Of a stretch of 64,000 bases of DNA, positions 27,301-39,342 are shown piece after piece (position 1 is the first letter of the stretch; each line of letters begins with the position of its first letter). A program made the translations under genes and the position numbers. The notes beneath the pieces are model-generated. The model did not search any database and was not told the origin of the DNA. It saw only the letters and a program-made list of their open reading frames with translations. Source of the DNA: Burhinus oedicnemus (Eukaryota > Chordata > Aves > Charadriiformes > Burhinidae); contig VFFE01009205.1 in the NCBI GenBank assembly GCA_008921705.1, positions 3,371,737 to 3,435,736 of the forward strand, read 5' to 3'.

Positions 27301-28699
27301 GCTTTTCAACAGGACAAAACACAAATCCTTTCTTCATCCTTCTGATATATTTCTTTTCTCCTCCTAAGAAGATTGGGTAGCAGCAATAATGAAACACGCT
27401 TTTTGCAGGTAACTGTCATCTCTGCTGCAGTGGGTAAATGAGCATCCTCTTTTAGTGGTCAGTCACTGCAACGTCCATTCAACAAAAGCTACCAACCTGC
27501 TCATTTAACTTGAATCATGAGACTCCTACGTGCCATGGAAGATAAGCATGCTAGTAAATACATATCTATTTATATCCTGTATACCAACCCCCCCCCAAAA
27601 AAAAACTATAGAAGTAAAAAATATCTATTTAGGGGACAGGTTTATTTAGATCATTCCAATTTCAAGACAGAACATTACTGTTTCTATGGTGTTTTCACCC
27701 TGGATTTCATGGATCTTCAGAAACTTTTGCTAGGTGTTTCAAAGTGACATCTTCCATTAACACTATTATTGGAATTCTGGAACTATTATGACTTCTACTT
27801 TTTAAGGGGATAGGGTGAGACACGTTTTTTCAAGGACTTAGACCAGACAAGAGATGATGTAATTGAAAGCAACTGTATGAACAGACCTATGGATTCAGCA
27901 GTCACTTTCCAACTGAAGGGTCCAACCATCTCCAACTGAAAAAGATCATCAGTCTGAGATTAAATAGGACTGAAACAAGAAATGACTGCTTTTTGCTATA
28001 TCTAAATTCACTTTGAAGCTACTGCAGAAGGATAAATGAACTCACTCTACAGATTCAGCTATTTACCTTACTTTGTTCTTCTAGCTATCCTCTAACCTCT
28101 TTGCTGATTGTAAAATCAACTGTCCCATGTTCCCCAAGATCTTATCTTCAACATAGGTTATACTGATGAACAAGTCTAAGAACGTGAATGAAAGAGGACA
28201 AAACTTCATCTAACTTCCAGCCAGGAGAAGTTCAATAACTCCTCCAAATTGCTTATTTTGGGCTTCTTCACCACAGCAGACAGATGGACTTAACTACGTA
28301 ATAAATCTGATTTTCTGTTCAACTTCCTTTCATGATAGATTTGGTTACCAAGAAACTCTTTAACAAACAGACTTAAGTGCACTGAGGTGATTTTACCCAG
28401 GCATATGCTGAGAAACAAGCATGCAGAAAATGGCTACAGTGCTTGACTACAGAAAAACTTGCTCATTTAAGATGTGATCGCTGAAACAGGGGTATTCTTT
28501 CCACCGACTTCAGTGATCGTTACAGATTTAACATACCGCATTCTGAACCTTTCTTGCGATAATAGCCTGTGTCTTCCTACATGGCACAGGTTTTCATACA
28601 GCACAAGGGCTTAAAGCTCCCCTAGAATGATAATCAATGCTCCCCTATTATGTTTATAGCTCTAAGTCTTTTCCTGCTAATGGCTGACGTATATTTATG

Positions 28700-28835
28700 C
28701 AGCTGGAGGAAACCTGGATTCAATAACTGCTCCACCACAGACTCACTGTGTGGTGTAGGGTAAGTCACTTAAATCTCTCTGTGCCTTCATTTTCCAACTG
28801 TAAAACAGAATTCTTGATGCCCACCTTTGCAAAGA
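28700..28835 (+). repeat. MIR/L2-type tail remnant (ancient SINE or LINE 3' end)
   Basis: The run has CTGGATTCAATAACTGCTCC, ACTCACTGTGTG, GGTAAGTCACTTAAATCTCTCTGTGCC and TTTTCCAACTGTAAAACAG, then CTTTGCAAAGAGCTCTGAA. This is the order of motifs in MIR-like SINEs and L2/L3-like LINE tails: CACTAGCTGTGTG, GGCAAGTCACTTAACCTCTCTGTGCCT, CATCTGTAAAATG and AAGCGCTTTGA. It is too diverged to assign a subfamily by eye. Confidence 0.7.
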
Positions 28836-29559
28836 GCTCTGAATCCTCAGGACAAAAACATACCCTGCTAAATAATATTACCTTGTTAGGAAGCACAGGT
28901 GTGTGACCCTGGACACATATGCTAATGTTGATCCATAAATCTGTCAACAGGAGGTGCTGGCAAAACAGATGGTTCACATTCCTTTTTAAACCACCTCTTT
29001 GTCCCCAAAGCCCAGGTATGTCAACGAATCATTTTATAACTGGTCAGGGTTTTAATGGGCCAGGAAGTCACAGTGAAGCACAATGCAACCAGCATTATGG
29101 CTAAAAACAGAGCCAACGAGAGGAAAAGACAGGTTTCTTTTACCCTTCTCCTCTGCTCCCTGGCATGTAGGACAAACACTGTAAGGCTCTGCAGAAGAAA
29201 GATGAAAGAAAAACCAGAACCCATCCCCACGCATTCCTGTAAGTACTACAGCATCAGTGATCATGCCTCCATGCTGACTGATGCTCCGTACATAGAAACA
29301 GACACGTTTTTTAATTACAGGCAATAAAAAACCACAGACGCACACCGTTTAAAAACCTGATTTAGATGAACAGTTGCATGTTGACCCGCAGGGTCAGGAG
29401 GATTACAAGCAAATAAAAAGTTCACTTCTAAACATTTATTTTACTTTATTTTATTTACTTAAGAGTTACCTCTATTATTAGGGATTTTGATTCTCCATCT
29501 CAATAGCTGAAAACTGAGCAGACAGCATTTTCCTTGAAACTGTTACCGTAACAGCAGGG

Positions 29560-29665
29560 GCTGGGGCAGGATTGATGCTGCAGGCTGGGCAGGCTGCTGG
29601 GAGGGAGCGCCTGGGCGGGCGGCCGTGCGGGACCGTCTGCCACGCACATTCCCATAAAAGGAATC
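29560..29665 (+). promoter_or_regulatory. Small GC/CpG-rich patch with Sp1-like and TATA-like motifs
   Basis: GGGAGGGAGCGCCTGGGCGGGCGGCCGTGCGGG contains an Sp1-type GGGCGGG at 29613-29619. CATAAAAG, a TATA-box variant, follows at 29653-29660 on the plus strand. The layout resembles a core promoter for plus-strand transcription, antisense to NKD1. These are short motifs that also occur by chance, and no transcript evidence is available. Confidence 0.25.
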
Positions 29666-30711
29666 CCAGGGCCAGAGGACCACATCAAAGCCACAGAGTT
29701 TAGCAGATTTCCCCTTCCCCTCCCCCTGGGTCTTTGAGACGGAGACTTCATACTCCAGAATTTAATATCTTTTTCCTCCCTCCCCCCATCAGCCCCTTTG
29801 TCTGCGTCTCTGTTCTCTAAGAGCTAACAGATGTTGATGCCATATAGTTTCAAAGAAAACTTTTGATGCCCACATAACTCATTACAACTAATATATTCCA
29901 AGAATGCTTGTAGCTCAGGAAACGCTGGGGTGAAAAAACAGAGGAGAGGGGGCAAATGGCTACACTGAATAACCCTTGAGAGAAAATAAATAGTTGACTT
30001 CAAAGTCATCAGGGAATTCTTTAACAAGCTCTTTCTTCCGCAAAACACAGAACAAATTCAGCTGAGCCTAGAATTCCCCAAGGAAAAAAATAAAGCCAAA
30101 CCCCACATAAATGGCAAAGCAGAGGGAAGCATCAGAGAGGTCGCCCGGCTCGCCCAGCAACAAAGCGCAGCATTCTCGAGGTTCGATATTCCCAAGCAAC
30201 CTGCACTGTGCCAGGGCACAAAAGCACAGCTGAAAAGCACAGACTGTCAACAATATAGAGAGCCCTAAAAAAAGCTAACCCTGTCTGAATGAATGCAGGC
30301 AGCGGTGAGACTGCTCAATTCACAGAGCACTTCAGTTCAGCCTTACAACTTATGCAGGAGGACATGTCACGACTGTCACAATTATAGAGAGGAAACACTT
30401 GTTTATTTAGCAAAAGCAGGTGATTGCATTTTTCAGGGCATGCAGGTCCGTGCCCTTGGCCGTTTTCTAGGGTTACATCTAGGATGCAACCCTTCATAAA
30501 TTTTTCTAGCAGGTCTCCTCCTCTCCCCTGCTGCTCCAGCATACAGCTGCATCCTCCTTTCCGTTTGGTGGGAAGCCCCCCAGGAGTCACCAGGGGTTGG
30601 TGGGGAGAAGGGTTGAGAAAAGGGGGGAGGGCGAGAATGCGATTACATCAATTTCCACAGCAGGAGGATCAGATTGCATCATTGTACACAACTTGGGGCC
30701 CACTCTTTTAT

Positions 30712-30782
30712 CCCTGATGCAGGCAAATTTCCCATTGAAATCAGTGGGAGACTTCTCTGTGCAAGGACTGCCGAATCGGGTG
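30712..30782 (+). repeat. Ancient amniote interspersed repeat (CAATGGGA…AAGGACTGC…GATCGGG family)
   Basis: The blocks TTTCCCATTGAAATCAGTGGGAGA, GCAAGGACTGC and GAATCGGG follow each other as in an abundant old sauropsid repeat tail, in which CTCCCATTGACTTCAATGGGAG precedes AGTAAGGACTGCAGGATCGGG. The copy is about 70 bp and partial. The family name is not known to me from sequence alone. Confidence 0.65.
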
Positions 30783-33700
30783 TTCTGTGATCACAGAATT
30801 AGAAAGCAGTAGGAAGCCACACCTGGCAGCACCTCTCTCGGCGGTGCTCTGCCCTCCGTCGGGTTATCGAATCAAAACAAACGAAAAATATAACAGCGAT
30901 GTTAAATTCCTTCTCCCCCTCATACACAAACTCCTAAAAATCCACCACTGCAGTTATTGTGTAAAAGTCTGTATAAAGTTCCTACCAGTGAAATGCAGAT
31001 TTCACATAAAACCAGTAACAATGAGGAAGAAAATGGGGTGGGGGAGGGGGGGAATCTATCCCACTACGTAGCCGTAGCCATCTCTCATCTAATAATTGAA
31101 ATGCAAAGGGTTTTAAGGGTTTTAGACAAAGAGGTGTGTTCTCCCGCTTGGGGTTTTTTTCAGAACAGTTCAAATACACACCATAGTACCATAGCACAAT
31201 ATACAGAATTATTAGTTTTTCACTGCTGCTCATTTCCAGGCCCCACACTTTGCATTCACTTCCATCTGCATAAAAATTTTCCTTGTAGCAGCTCAATAGT
31301 CTCCCCGCTTCAGCTGCTGCTGCTCCCATGCACACCTTCTTTCCAGAATATTTATCCCCCAAACACACTGGGTAAACAGCTTAGGAAAACCAGAACTGAA
31401 ATCTTCTATCAGATTTGTTCAGGATAAAATGTGGTTCCTCATAAAATGATTCCTTATTATCTCTCCTGCCTCTGTTTGGGGATGGATCATTTCCTTTTAG
31501 GAATAACAAGGAAGGCGTCCTCAAGCCTTGTGGCTTTGTAAGTAAAATACTGTATTACTGAGGTCATCCACCACATTTCAGGATGGCAGGAAACTGCAGC
31601 AGGAGAGCGGACAGCCGAGCGGCTCAGGTAACTCAAATCTAAGTCTGTGGACTTGGAGATTTCCACAGCGGCAGAGCGGGGCCAAGATGGAAAAAATCAG
31701 GAGAAGGCAGGGGACAACACGGAAGTAGAAAACATTACTGAGCCCTTAGGGCTAAATGCATGGAATTGGAAGATTCAAAATTCTATTCCATAAATTCAAA
31801 AGCTTACTAAACTCTCCAAATAGCGCACCTGTAAAATCTGGGTTATAAATTTCCTCAAAACACCCCAACGCATCCGGACTAAGAGGACTATTCGGTGTGC
31901 AGAAAGGCTGTGAAGCCCTACCAGAACCACTTGCGCCACGCGTCTGTGGTGGCTGCACTGCGGCAACACTCCAGACTCCATCAAACGGCAGGTTCTGACC
32001 TACTGGGATGCAGCACTCGGCCAGGAACTGCCTTCAAAGTACACTGTGTGTTTTGCCCATGATTTTCACACCTGTCAAACAGCGTATTCCAGTGCGGGCT
32101 AATTACATGCTCCTTCTGTCTCACATATAGCAGAACTGAGCGAGAAAAAAAGAATCCTGAAATACATGACATAAAATAAAGGCGATGGCCTGGGTTTAGT
32201 TTCAGCTGAGCCCTATTGTGACTATTTTAATAAATACAATTTGTCCTTTAGGATGAAAAAAATAGCAAATGATAATTAGAAGAAAAAAAGAAAAGAAAAA
32301 CCAACAACAACAAAAACTTTGTAAACATTACTTACAGTGGCTATTGGCAGCAGAAGTTTACCCGGCACAAGACGAAGCACAACAGCAGCAGCAGCATAAC
32401 TGAGGCTTTACATTAAAAAATAATAGGACTACAATACGAGGTTCCTCCTAAAGCTGATGATGCTTTGCCTGAATAGACTTAAAAATCTGCACCTACAGTA
32501 ATACTCTTGATTTTATACCATGTTTCTGCTTTCTATACACAGACATTAACTACAGAGGAACTGATACATCCAGCTTTTTAGTAACCTTGTTGGACTCTCT
32601 CAGCTGTTTCTATACATTGAAAATTTACGTGCAATAGGCTAAGTTAGTTTTGCTGGAATTTGTCAAAGAAAAAACCCAACCTATAGATAAACCAGATCAC
32701 AAAACCTTTCAAGTGTATCCCCTTCAAATGGTCTCAGCAGTAGGGGCCCAGCAGTATCGATTGCTCCTGGAAACTCGTAATTCCTTTCCAATCCCAAGCA
32801 GACAAATTAAAATTCTTTACATTTTTCCCAAACTTTTTTTTTTTTTAAACTGTCAAAATTAGCATTAATGTATTTTCAGCTGTGTCCCTCTGAACACTAA
32901 AGGTCTAGACAGAAGTCTTCCAGATGTGCACATCTTCCCCAAACAGGACTTACACTGATACACACAGGAACTGTGCTACAGATAGGAGAGGAAAAAAAAA
33001 AAAGCTACCAACTTCAGTCTGCCATGATGGAGCAGAATCTCATTTTGATGCAACTCTTGACATTCTGGACATGAAAACTCTGAACATTGGGCCACTGGCA
33101 TGGTTTTGTCTCCTGAACTGGGCAGAACGATACCCAGAGACATCCAAATACCTTGGAAGGACGTTTACGGCTGGTTTTCACCATTTCAGGGAAAACATTT
33201 AGTTTTCTGATCGTATAATGTGTGTGTGTGTCAGAGTACGTATGTTTGTTTGTCACACTGCAAGGAGAACAGAAACTTTAAGAAAAGAGAGATTAATTTT
33301 GCCAAACATCCCGTTTCCTCTCAAGAAACACTGACAGAAAAACATAATCCAGTCTCACAGAATATATATGCAGCTCCTTAGCGTGAAACAAAGGGATTTA
33401 TTTTGCAGTGACAAAGCCAAGCCTGAAGCACTATGCAAGCTAATATTTGTAGGACCTCTTTCACTGCCTTTTTTCCCTTGTTCACTATTTCCATTAACAA
33501 GTATTACTGTTATCTATTACTGTTCTGCAGGATACTCTAGCAGAGACCACTGCCTGTGCCTCCCAGTGCTATGAAGACCCACAAACCCTCCCCCAGCCCA
33601 GAAGGATGCATTCCAAAAGGTATGTGGGGATTTATTTCTTGCCACCTGCAGGTGTTCGCAGTAGAGAAGACCCCCACCAAGCACAGTGCTATCTGGAGTA

Positions 33701-36700
33701 GCTCTCTTGTTCGCTTCCTGTGGTGACCAAGTCCAGAGAAAGATGAGTGCTCAGGTCTTGGACAACCAAATTGGATCTTTCAGTCCAGGTGTCACAAGTG
33801 CACAGGTACTCCAAGATCAACCCCGAATGCCAGGGATCCATTTCCAGGCACGATGTTATGTATGATTTCAGATACAGTGCATGTATCTGAAAAAAGCTGG
33901 CCTTGGCGTCAGACTTCACACAAAACAGGAGAGGCCAAAACCAGCACTGTGAGAAGCCAACCAAACCAAGGATACTGGATGTTGTCAAAAGCTGTAAGAA
34001 CATCATTTCCATGTTCTAAGCACACCACTAGGGCTAGCAAGTCCTCAGAGTGCTCCCCTTGGAAGGGCACAGCCCCTCTTTAAACAGGTGGCATAGAAAA
34101 CACGATTCTGTGACTAGCACAACACACTTTGACAAAAGTGGCATCACTTGGAATCAACAGCCACTTTCTGTTCCCATAGAGGGTGGGAGAAAGCTGGAAG
34201 AGAAACTTAAGGTACTTCAGTTTCATCACAGGTCCACAAAGTCTTCCTCATGTAGTTGTGACTAGCAAGTGAGAAAAACTGGAGTTTTGAGTCTTCTCAG
34301 GTTACCATCCTGCCTTACCTTCTTTTTTAAACCAACTTAACTCTGTCTTTGTGGCAAGGTTTTGTAGTCATTTGCTATGATTTATGACATCTTATTTAAA
34401 CAGAAAGGCCAGTAGAAATCCTTTACAATGTTTATACAATCTTTAACATTTTCCATGAGGACCAGACATATTTGGGAGGGGAGGGAGGCGGGATGACAGC
34501 TGAATGCAGATTATATGCAGAGCAGCAGGCTTGCCTCACCCCATGCAGTTGTTAAACGGACAGAAACATCTTCAAATTCGCATTTGCCCAGAAAAGTTTT
34601 GCCTAGTCTTATGCAAACACCATAAAGGCATTAAAGGAGGAAGGAAACCTCAGCATTTCCAGTCAGTTTACTTTACTCAGTTGACTTTATGAAGATTGTT
34701 TCCTTAATTTTTTGTTTCAAGCCTGTTGGTCCACTTAATATGCTCCAGTATGAAAAGCGCATAGAGGAGTGGTGCAAATGATTATTAAAATAAAGGAAAA
34801 TGACAAGGAGACTTTATTACCCCAAGCTACCTTCATTTAAATTTTTAAATATAAACTAGGAAAAATATTTCATCACAGTTATTACTGGCATGTCAGTTAA
34901 CATTGTTATTTTAATGTCAATTTTTTTTAATGCTAATTTTTAATGGCTTGTATTTAAAGAATGAAAGAAAATTAACACAAATAGAACAGATCTCTCCTCT
35001 CTCGCTAGGCACAACTCTTAATTTCAGTCGGAAGAGTCTGTCAGGCAGCCCAGATTGCATCAACAGCTTCATAAACTCATGACACACCAGCAACATAGCA
35101 CAAACGGTTGCCTAGGTTGTCCTGGCAAGACATGCAAGCCTTGATTTTGATCCCAGTTTTACCCTAGTTTCACATTTCTGTAACTGCGGTAGAACAAAAT
35201 CAGACTGGCTGGAAACAGAATTGTGCCTTCACCTCTTGCTGGAGCATTCAGGACCAACTCGTTTTATAGTCAGCTATAGCATCAGTATCAATATCAAAGT
35301 AGATATTTTAACTTAAGTTGAAAACTCGTTATATTTCTTCCACAAGCAAAATATTAAGAACCCTGCCCTAGAGAAAGATGAAAGGAGCCAGTCTCCCCTT
35401 TAAATTACCAAGCAAGCCTGGGCCTTGACTCCTTTTTCAATGGGAAGTCAAAACGTCTGACTTCAATCAGTTTGTATAAACCAGCTTTTGTTTTTCCTTT
35501 TACCCAAATGACTCCACTCTTAAGGATTTATTGTAACTGGATTGCTTTTCTACCCAGCAGGGAGCTGTAGCACTAGCAAAGCTGTTCCACACAGTAGGTT
35601 TTCCGCTGATTGAATTTCTAGACTTTCAGCTCTTCGGAAATGTTTGCTCTTGTACAAGCTGTCAGAGGGAAATTGCGTGCAGTCGATTTTGTCTCCGCTA
35701 AAGCCAAGCAGGGTTCCATATGCAGCCAGCCAATGTGGAATTGAAAGAAGGAGGATCAATCAAATTGCGAAGGAAAAAAAGGTCTCGGCACAAACAAACA
35801 AAAAACTCCCCAAAGAAACAAACCACACAAGAAAAAAGGGCAGGGGGAAACAGATGAGAACGAAAACTATTTCTGCAAATATGTGCACTCAAAAGAACCA
35901 GCAACATCCCTTCTTAAAAGGAAAACTTTTATTTAAAAATCACTAAAATAAGGGCTAGGAGACATTTGAAGAAGCTGTTCCATTAAACATGCACAAAGCC
36001 AACACCGTTATGTTACTCCAAAACCAAGCTGCTGTATAAAACCCTCACCCTTTGGAGCAGCCCACCCTACCCGTACTGCCACACGTGTCAGTATCACAGT
36101 TGCCGCGCAGCATACCTGCCACAGCGAGCACTGGAGTAGCCAGGCCGTTTACACTTTCTACCGTGTTTCTGCCTGGTTCTGTGTAACCAGGAACACACGC
36201 CGGGAAGACGTAGGAAGCCACTGCAAAGCTGCCATGCTTGTCACAGGTGGTGGAGGGTGATTTAACAAGAAGGATTTTTCAGCCACCATGTTCTTGGTAT
36301 CTTACAAAGACTACAGAGTCAATTCCACAAGTGCGCCACAGCCATCACCTTGCCACGCACACAGCCTAACGGTTCAAATCGCTGTCTGCACTGGAGGTTC
36401 TGTTATTTAGAAATCTAATAAATGACGAGGCCAGAAGTGCACATCAGGGCCAACACAACCCAAGAATTCAGAAGCAGCAAGCAGAGATTAAGAAATCTGT
36501 ATTAAAGATCCCATAAAAGGATCTTAGTATAAGCAACGCTTGACTGTGGTCTGGTCTGCAATAGCTCGTATTTCTAACTCAACTGCAAGGACAAATTTTG
36601 GTTCCAACTGCATTACAGGGAACAGAAATGCTTTCAGGCATAAGCCAATACTTCCAAATGACATAGTAACTTGTGAATGTGACAGCACAGGTGAGTATAG

Positions 36701-39236
36701 GACTGGGAGACCCTGCCCTGCCAGCCATGCGTAGATAAGCCGTACAATCTTTAAATATACCATAATACAACCAGGAGCACTTGCACCGACACCAGGCACA
36801 CCATCTTGACACGGTACTGAGGTGTGCATTTTGATGACCCTGTGTGACCTGGTTTTTCTTTTAACAAATAATTGCAGGTAGTGGGTCATTCTTTTTTGAC
36901 ATGCAGTGAAAATCACAAAGCCATACAACGGGGTTTTTGTTTTTAAATTACTAGACTCAGGACTCATCCTCGTGTGTAAGTTTAGCGAGTAGCCGTACAG
37001 TGCAGCAGTACCCATAGCACTCACAGTCTGCAAGGGCAGTCACTCTACCTGCTAAATATATACTAGAGAAAAGCACCTTGTGGAAAGGCTTTCTTAGAGC
37101 ATTCCAAGCATCTGCAAGAGTGACTGGTGCAGATTTTCAGTGAAAGTGCAAAAAGTGAACTTTCAGTTTACTGTGCACTGCCTTTCCTCAGAAGACACAT
37201 ACTATGCAGTGAGAAAAGATGACATCTATCATGAACAAATAATAATAATGAGGATTTTTGCCACTCTTCTTCCCCCGTCAGCTGCCTTCTATTAACAGTG
37301 GTTTTCTCTCTCAGTTCCCACCTTACTTCACCTGTGAAGTGTAGCTCCGTGATTTTCCTGCTGGGAGTCTGTTCAGACATGCTTTCCCAACTCAGCACAC
37401 TGACAGCCTGACATTCGTGTTCCTAATCAACAGTACACCTCGACAAAGCCCTGATGATGAAAGAAAATATCCTGGCTCCAGAGTCTTCTAAAGGGCCACT
37501 TGACTGACGAAGGGATTTGCACCACTATTTGTACCGTATTTAATGAACCTCATTACCTAAACAGTCATCTGCTCATGCTAGTCACTAAAGACTTTCCTCA
37601 TTTTTTCTTTACCTCTTGGGAGGCTACAGTTCGTCTTTGACCACAAAGGAGAACATTGCAAACCAAAAAAGAAAGAAAGCAAGCATAGGGGAAGAAACTC
37701 CTGATACACAGGAAGGAAGGACGAGGCTGCAAATGACCTGAAACTTTGATCACTCTTTTCTACTGATGCTATTAAGATTTACTCCAGCTGTCCCAGCCAC
37801 TAGTGTTAGCAGTGGACCCAGCCCAAGGCTGTAACCATGTACAATAGCTAAATAAAGTATTGACTTAAGATAGAAATTAATTCATAAATCCTGACAAAGG
37901 TTATTGAAAGGTTATTGCTCTCCAATTAAAGATACATTGGCATTTTGAACTAAATACAGATTTGATTTAGAGGGACACAGAATATAAAATTCAATATTGC
38001 AAATGCACAACCTTCAGTGTTCTATGGGAAAAACAGAACAAAGATTGGTCAATTCTCCCCACACAGACTGATGAAGCTTAGATTGCCTGAACAATTTCTT
38101 ATCCGGTTATTGATTTCATTCGAGTCTTCTATTGTGCAATTTGGTTTGTGGGCACTGGGTTATATAAAGTGCAGAGAATTATTCTGGAGCTGACAGATGC
38201 AACTGAAGCAAGGCAGGCACAGCACCATCACAGCTTCTCACCACCACTTATCCCTAACCAACTGCTTCATTTCTTACATATATTCCACTTTCAGGTCCTA
38301 AAAAACAGAGGACAACAATACTTGAACTGTCTGTCAAAGTTAACCCTTCCAGGGTTGCATTTGTCTCTCAATACGTCTCCAACAGCCCCAGCCTTGTTCA
38401 AGTAAGAATGAATTGCTGGGAGTGTGACAAAATGGGGTGCAATGCAGAGACAGATATCCAGCGGAGATTGGGCTTTCTGAGAAATTATGGAAAAATTCTA
38501 CTGCTTACCTGACAGAAATAGGATGGGCTGCTGGCTGACACTTCAGAAAACACTGAGAACACTGCCCCAGTGAGAAAAGTTTCTTTAACATGTAAATGAA
38601 CTTTCCTCGGATCATGCATATCTAAAATAAAGTTCGGTATCAATACCTAACATATACATAGAGCTGTCTTGGGAAAAAAAAAAAAAAGTTATCAAGAACT
38701 CGAAAGAAAACTGGGTATGAAGAAGATAATTCTGAGGATGATGTCTTTCAGTTAAGCTCTTCTACAGCTCTATATTGCTGAAAAAAGAGGCAGATTAATT
38801 CTCTGTCCACCTTAACAAATTTCTGCAAACAGCGTGACCCTGCGGAAGCAATGCAGCCAGCTGACAGTGCAGAACCTCACCCACCACCAAGCTTCCCCTG
38901 TGCTGCTAAGCACCGTCTGGGCTACCTGAGCAACCATTTTAAAGCAATCCTCAAAGTTTCTACACGAGCTGCTCTTACATCAGTGTTTATTACTATAGAC
39001 GTCCCCCTCAGATGTGTTGTATGAGGCAGAGAGGAGTAACCGTCTCTAATGACACTGCTCAAAGGCAATAATCTATAACAGGGATGCTAAAAAACAATAA
39101 AACAAAAACTGTAGGAGTCAGAAAAGTGCATAGAGAGAGGCTAGGAAAATACATATTGCGATGGGAGTAAAGGCCCTGAAAGTTACACCAAGTTTATAGA
39201 AGAACGCAATGTTCAAATGTTCATCGTAAACCTTAC

Positions 39237-39342
39237 TTGTACAGTTTTTCCAGGGTGTCCAGGGCCAAAGCAAAAGCCACAGCAGCTTGAGCTAGAGGAC
39301 AGTGTCCCTAAAAAGCCACCGGCTGCAGACTCATAAGCTCCA
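39237..39342 (-). CDS. NKD1: Probable NKD1 internal coding exon, Ser/Cys/Gly-rich, 106 bp
   Basis: The minus strand shows a strong acceptor: about 40 bases free of AG, including CCCCTCTGTGTCTTGTCAG. The 106 open bases end CAA before a near-consensus donor, GTAAGG. The exon starts with the last base of a codon and ends in phase 0, exactly what the 58-bp exon needs. The translation contains GAYESAAGGFLG, then SSSSS, CCGFCFGPG and HPGKTVQ. Joined to DLSGEGYRDTI, the segment GKTVQDLSGEGYRDTI lines up without gaps with human GRSTRELVGDVLRDTL (from memory). GAYESAAGG resembles SAYASGRKG of NKD2 after the conserved PEGDSF motif. Similarity is weak because this part of Naked proteins evolves fast. 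It could instead be a chance open segment with good splice sites. The exon ending in PEGDSF was not found to the right. Confidence 0.6.

Larger units (their letters stand above)
19973..39236 (-). other. NKD1: NKD1 intron of about 19.3 kb upstream of the 58-bp exon
   Basis: The intron runs from the probable donor at 39236 (GTAAGG, minus strand) to the poly-T/AACAG acceptor at 19973. Contents: a CpG-rich patch at 23090-23260; an ancient LINE-like remnant at 23990-24310; a MIR/L2-tail-like remnant at 28700-28835; a second CpG-rich patch at 29560-29665 with an Sp1-like and a TATA-like motif; an ancient repeat copy at 30712-30782; G-rich runs at 31035-31052 and 34474-34492; and a CpG-containing open frame at 31755-32033 on the minus strand. 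The remainder (20000-23000, 24400-28600, 32100-34400, 34500-39200) shows no gene-like structure. If the 106-bp exon is wrong, this intron simply continues to the right. Confidence 0.65.

Noticed and set aside
30957..31427. 156-codon plus-strand ORF.
   Set aside because: It overlaps open frames on the other strand, crosses a G-rich run, and shows no recognisable protein features.
32034..32060. Minus-strand ATG reading MGKTHSVL then stop, similar to the NKD start MGKLHSK.
   Set aside because: It stops after eight codons, has no donor after the Ser/Lys position, and sits downstream of a better upstream exon. Chance match.
36524..37033. 169-codon minus-strand ORF.
   Set aside because: No motif, signal or homology recognised, and its composition is like the surrounding intron.
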